Shown here: positions 61,071 through 64,000 of the stretch, in pieces | Layout: each line of letters starts with the position of its first letter | How positions within the stretch are numbered: position 1 is the first letter of the stretch | Origin: Arthrobacter pigmenti | Lineage (GTDB): Bacteria; Actinomycetota; Actinomycetes; Actinomycetales; Micrococcaceae | Length of the DNA stretch: 64,000 nucleotides | NCBI RefSeq assembly: GCF_011927905.1 | Contig: NZ_JAATJL010000001.1 | Location: 248,001 to 312,000 of the forward strand | Direction: 5' to 3' | Made by a program: the position numbers and the translations under genes | Notes under the pieces: model-generated | Told to the model about the DNA's origin: nothing | What the model saw: only the letters and a program-made list of their open reading frames with translations | Database searches by the model: none

Positions 61071-61892
61071 ATGGATCCGGCCACAATCATCGGCCTCGTT
61101 GTAGCGTTCGGGGCGCTTTTCGCGATGATCAAACTCGAGGGCGCGCACGTCGAGGCCATCCTGTTGCCGGCTCCCATGGTCCTGGTGTTCGGCGCGACAA
61201 TCGCCGTCGGAATAGCGGGTGGAACACTGAAGGACTTCATCATCGCGGTGAAGGCCCTGCCCCGCGCGTTCATCGGCAAGCCAACCCCACCGCAGCAGGT
61301 CATCGACAGCGTGGTCGGGTTCGCAGAGAAGGCCCGCAGCGAAGGCCTTCTCGCCCTGGAGCAGGAAGCCACTAACGTCAAGGACCCGTTCCTGCGCAAT
61401 GCCCTGCAGAACGTTGCTGACGGCACCGACTCCGAAGAACTGCGCACCCTCCTCGAAGACGAAATCCACACCAAACAGCAGTCAGACCGCACAGCCTCGA
61501 AGTTCTTCATGAGTATGGGCGGATACGCGCCGACCATCGGCATTATCGGAACCGTCGTCTCGCTGACCCACGTCCTCGAGAACCTTTCCAGCCCGGACAC
61601 GCTCGGGCCCATGATTGCGACGGCGTTCGTCGCCACACTCTGGGGCCTGCTCTCCGCGAACTTCCTCTGGTTGCCGATCGGCACCCGTCTCAAGCGGCTC
61701 TCCGACCTCGAAGCCGACCGCATGAACCTCCTCATGGAGGGTATCCTCGCCGTCCAGGCCGGAAGTCAGCCGCGCCTGCTCAGCGAACGGTTGCTCGCCA
61801 TGGTTCCGGACCACGCGCGTTCGAAGTCCAAGGCGAAAGACAAAGCCAAGAGCGGGAAGGCGGATCAGCCGCCCGCCGCGAAAGCGGCATGA
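61071..61892 (+). CDS. motA: Flagellar motor stator protein MotA
   Basis: A 273-residue four-helix stator subunit, with two N-terminal helices (IIGLVVAFGALFAMI, and VLVFGATIAVGIAGG near 40-58), a large cytoplasmic domain and two C-terminal helices (MGGYAPTIGIIGTVVSLTHVLENLSSPDTLGPMIATAFVATLWGLLSANFLWLPI). The charged cytoplasmic residues that contact FliG are in the EKARSEGLLALEQEATNVKDPFLRNALQ region. Begins directly after flbD and overlaps motB by ATGA. Confidence 0.95.
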   Translation: MDPATIIGLVVAFGALFAMIKLEGAHVEAILLPAPMVLVFGATIAVGIAGGTLKDFIIAVKALPRAFIGKPTPPQQVIDSVVGFAEKARSEGLLALEQEATNVKDPFLRNALQNVADGTDSEELRTLLEDEIHTKQQSDRTASKFFMSMGGYAPTIGIIGTVVSLTHVLENLSSPDTLGPMIATAFVATLWGLLSANFLWLPIGTRLKRLSDLEADRMNLLMEGILAVQAGSQPRLLSERLLAMVPDHARSKSKAKDKAKSGKADQPPAAKAA

Positions 61893-62701
61893 GCCCGCGG
61901 CCAGGGCGCCGTCGTCGTCGTTCTGCTGACGAGGGCGAGGAACATCCCGACGAACGCTGGATGGCCTCGTACATGGACATGGTCACCGTGCTGATGTGCA
62001 TGTTCATTGTCCTGTTCGCGATGTCCACGGTGGATCAGAAGAAGTTCGAGCAACTGCGCAACTCGCTCGCGACCGGGTTCGGTGCCGTCGAAGTGGCCGC
62101 AGTGGATACCGCTGAGGGCATCGTGGTTCCCCCAGAACGCGTGAACGAGGAAGGGCCGGCCGCGGAGCTGACCGACCTGGATCTAGCGATGATCGAGGTC
62201 GAGAACCTGCAGGCACTGCAGGAGAAAATCGACGCCGGCCTTACGGAGAAGAACCTGCAGGACGCCGTCCGCTACGAGATCGACGAACGCGGACTCACCG
62301 TCCGATTGGTCAGCTCGAAGACGTTCTTCCTGCCCGACAGCGCGGTACTGACACCGCAGACCGTCGACGTGCTGGACATCATCGGGCCTGCGCTCACGCC
62401 TACTGAATACAAGGTCTCCGTCGAAGGCCACACAGCAAAACTTCCCGACGGATCGCCCGAACCGCTCGACTGGGAGCTGTCCACGGAGCGTTCCGTAAAT
62501 GTCGTCAGGCACCTGGTCGGCAAGTCCGGCCTGCAGCCGAACCGGGCCGCCGCCGTCGGGTTCGGCGAGTCGCGGCCGCTTGCCTCCGGCATGACCGAGG
62601 AGGAGCTGCAGCTGAACCGGCGCGTAGACATCGTAGCGCTGTCCAACCAGCCCGAAAACGTGCGCGCGCTGATTCCCGAGCTTGTCGGGGAAACGCCGTA
62701 G
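61889..62701 (+). CDS. motB: Flagellar motor stator protein MotB
   Basis: A 270-residue stator subunit: single N-terminal helix with the proton-carrying Asp30 (SYMDMVTVLMCMFIVLFAMSTVD), a plug/linker region, and an OmpA-like peptidoglycan-binding domain (about 155-255: DSAVLTPQTVDVLDIIGPALTPTEYKVSVEGHTAKLPDG...WELSTERSVNVVRHLVGKSGLQPNRAAAVGFGESRP... NRRVDIVAL). Arg-rich start (RPGRRRRRSADEGEEHPDERWMA) is typical. Last flagellar gene in the window. Confidence 0.95.
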   Translation: MSPRPGRRRRRSADEGEEHPDERWMASYMDMVTVLMCMFIVLFAMSTVDQKKFEQLRNSLATGFGAVEVAAVDTAEGIVVPPERVNEEGPAAELTDLDLAMIEVENLQALQEKIDAGLTEKNLQDAVRYEIDERGLTVRLVSSKTFFLPDSAVLTPQTVDVLDIIGPALTPTEYKVSVEGHTAKLPDGSPEPLDWELSTERSVNVVRHLVGKSGLQPNRAAAVGFGESRPLASGMTEEELQLNRRVDIVALSNQPENVRALIPELVGETP

Positions 62702-62730
62702 CTTCTCAGATGTGGGGCAGAATGGTCGCC

Positions 62731-63807
62731 ATGGAAACCGCGAAGCTCTGGATCGGCACCTACCCCGCGAACGGCACGGACCCGGGTTCAGGTGAAGGAA
62801 TCTGGCAAGTCACACTGGACCGGCGGACCGGGAAACTCAGCGTCGCCCGGCTGGCCATTACGACGCCGTCGCCCTCCTTCCTCGCGCTCCACCCTTCCAG
62901 CCCGGTGCTGTATGCGGTCTCCGAAACGGCCCAGGGCGAGGTCTCGGCTTTCGCGCACGACGACGGCGGACTGACGCACCTGCGCACCGTCCCCACAGGC
63001 GGCAGCTCGCCCTGCCACATCTATGCACAGCAGCACACTCTCTGGGTTGCCAACTACGGCGACGGCGTAGTGACGCAGATTTCCCTCGACGACGGCGTCC
63101 CCACCGGCGAGTTTCAAGCGCACGAACACTCGGGTTCCGGCGTAAACAAGGACCGGCAGGAGGGGCCCCACGCGCACTTCGTCCACGAGGCCGGCGCTGG
63201 ACAGAGGGAACTGTGGGTGAGCGACCTCGGTACCGATGAGCTCCGCCGCTTCACGTCCTCCGGTGCGGACGGGATTGCAGCGGTTCTGCCGCCCGGAACC
63301 GGGCCACGGCATGCGGTCGCGCTGCCGGGCAGGGCAGGCGGTGCCGGTGAGGGTGGCGGTGTGAGCTCCGCCGCCGTCGTCGTCGTTGGAGAACTGGATG
63401 CGCGGCTGCATGTGATCTCGGTTCCGGATGGTGCTGTCCTGTCCAGTCAACCCGCGCTCACTACGCAGGCTTCCGAGGATAAGCCGAGTCAGCCATCGCA
63501 TATCGGAGTCGGTGTCTCTTCGGCGACCGCTCACCTGCTCTATGCCGCAACCCGCGGACCGGATGTGCTGTCGGTGTTCGCGGTGGGGGAGGGCGCGTCT
63601 CTTACCCACCTCGCTGAGAGCCCGATCGGCGGGCAGTGGCCGCGGCACTTCGCCGTGGTTGCCGCCGCCGACGACGCCGCGGACCTGGTGATCGTCGCCA
63701 ACCAGTACTCGTCAACGCTGGACGTGCTCCGGTGTGATCCGTCCGGGCGGGCGGTTCAGGTCGAGTCGCTCGGGCTGCCCGTGCCGGCCTGCGTGCTGCC
63801 GGCATAA
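62731..63807 (+). CDS. Lactonase family protein (6-phosphogluconolactonase-like beta-propeller)
   Basis: A 358-residue seven-bladed propeller of the YbhE/Pgl type: METAKLWIGTYPANGTDPGSGEGIWQVTLDRRTGKL, LALHPSSPVLYAVSET, HLRTVPTGGSSPCHIYAQQHTLWVANYGDG, then EGPHAHFVHE. Members hydrolyse sugar lactones such as 6-phosphogluconolactone. Starts at 62722 and 62710 are possible; I kept 62731 because homologues begin near METAKLWIG. It may follow motB transcription, but it is not a flagellar gene. Confidence 0.8.
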   Translation: METAKLWIGTYPANGTDPGSGEGIWQVTLDRRTGKLSVARLAITTPSPSFLALHPSSPVLYAVSETAQGEVSAFAHDDGGLTHLRTVPTGGSSPCHIYAQQHTLWVANYGDGVVTQISLDDGVPTGEFQAHEHSGSGVNKDRQEGPHAHFVHEAGAGQRELWVSDLGTDELRRFTSSGADGIAAVLPPGTGPRHAVALPGRAGGAGEGGGVSSAAVVVVGELDARLHVISVPDGAVLSSQPALTTQASEDKPSQPSHIGVGVSSATAHLLYAATRGPDVLSVFAVGEGASLTHLAESPIGGQWPRHFAVVAAADDAADLVIVANQYSSTLDVLRCDPSGRAVQVESLGLPVPACVLPA

Positions 63808-63833
63808 GCCCCGCCGGTGGCGGGTGCACGCCC

Positions 63834-63922
63834 ATTCCGTGCAGGTCTGCCGAGCGCGGCCCCGCAAATCTCGGCGTGTCCCGCTACGACACACTGATGA
63901 ACGGCGCAGACCTGCACGGAAT
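63834..63922. repeat. Spaced inverted repeat at right end
   Basis: Perfect 17-base arms ATTCCGTGCAGGTCTGC (63834-63850) and its complement (63906-63922) separated by 55 bases. The arm contains GTGCAGGTCTG, matching the core of the palindrome at 32138-32185 (GTGCAGGTTTG) except one base. Nothing else is recognisable between the lactonase and the window end. Confidence 0.7.
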
Positions 63923-64000
63923 CGCGGACGGCTGGGCGCAGGCTGCTGCTACTCGTGCCTGCGGGAGGTCACGTACGGCGGATGATTCAGCGCCATTCCT

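Noticed and set aside
63906-64000. A short minus-strand frame at the right edge (ending HEYVTSRRHE-like residues)
   Set aside because: Too short, overlaps the inverted repeat, and no family is recognisable.
1-64000. CRISPR arrays, prophage or complete insertion sequences
   Set aside because: No regularly spaced direct repeats, phage structural genes or intact transposase were seen.

Overview
The window looks like chromosomal DNA of a motile, high-GC actinobacterium, most likely a Micrococcaceae (Arthrobacter-like) species. This rests on gene content: a GTP-dependent PEP carboxykinase, the proteasome activator Bpa with its C-terminal GQYL, a 13E12-type HNH protein, an actinobacterial RecQ with a phosphoribosyltransferase-like tail, and a CstA/YbdD pair. 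No similarity search was run, so genus-level placement is an inference.

Layout. 1-9 kb: the start of a flavoprotein disulfide reductase, tRNA-Arg(ACG), pckG, a truncated HIT-family remnant, manB-type phosphohexomutase, recQ, tRNA-Ser(GCT) and an S9 prolyl-oligopeptidase. 9-19 kb: a short UvrA paralogue, an NAD_binding_9 flavoprotein, a 1490-residue secreted nuclease/5'-nucleotidase and a small lipoprotein. 19-23 kb: a four-gene iron-siderophore ABC importer behind an IdeR/DmdR-like box, then tRNA-Ser(TGA). 23-29 kb: a quinone oxidoreductase, a TPR protein, and a PadR regulator translationally coupled to an ABC exporter. 29-36 kb: cstA-ybdD, small acidic proteins, bpa and a helical neighbour, an ECF sigma factor with a membrane partner, and an aldo/keto reductase.

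36.3-54.4 kb is a large flagellar block. The filament-end genes flgN-flgK-flgL-fliW run leftward. The genes fliA, flagellin, fliD, fliS and the rod/hook/export set flgB-flgC-fliE-fliF-fliG-fliH-fliI-fliJ, an NlpC/P60 hydrolase, fliK, flgD and flgE run rightward. flbD-motA-motB (60.8-62.7 kb) is separated from this block by about 6 kb of accessory DNA: two small membrane proteins, a 13E12/HNH gene, MFS and IS30 remnants, a DUF1801 protein and an AraC/GyrI regulator. A lactonase follows motB. fliL, fliM, fliN, fliOPQR, flhA, flhB and csrA are not in the window.

The clearest regulatory signal found by reading is a sigma-28 promoter of the form TAAC-N15-(G/T)CCGATAG. It occurs with identical spacing before flgN, flagellin and flgB, and a weaker copy lies before flbD-motAB. 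This links all four transcription units, including the detached motor operon, to the FliA encoded here. I found no CRISPR array, prophage or intact insertion sequence. Nothing amounts to a wholly new system; the most notable points are the sigma-28 regulon, the interrupted flagellar locus, a scavenging enzyme with a possible PHO box, two tandem PadR-type sites, and a 10-mer that recurs at least 25 times.
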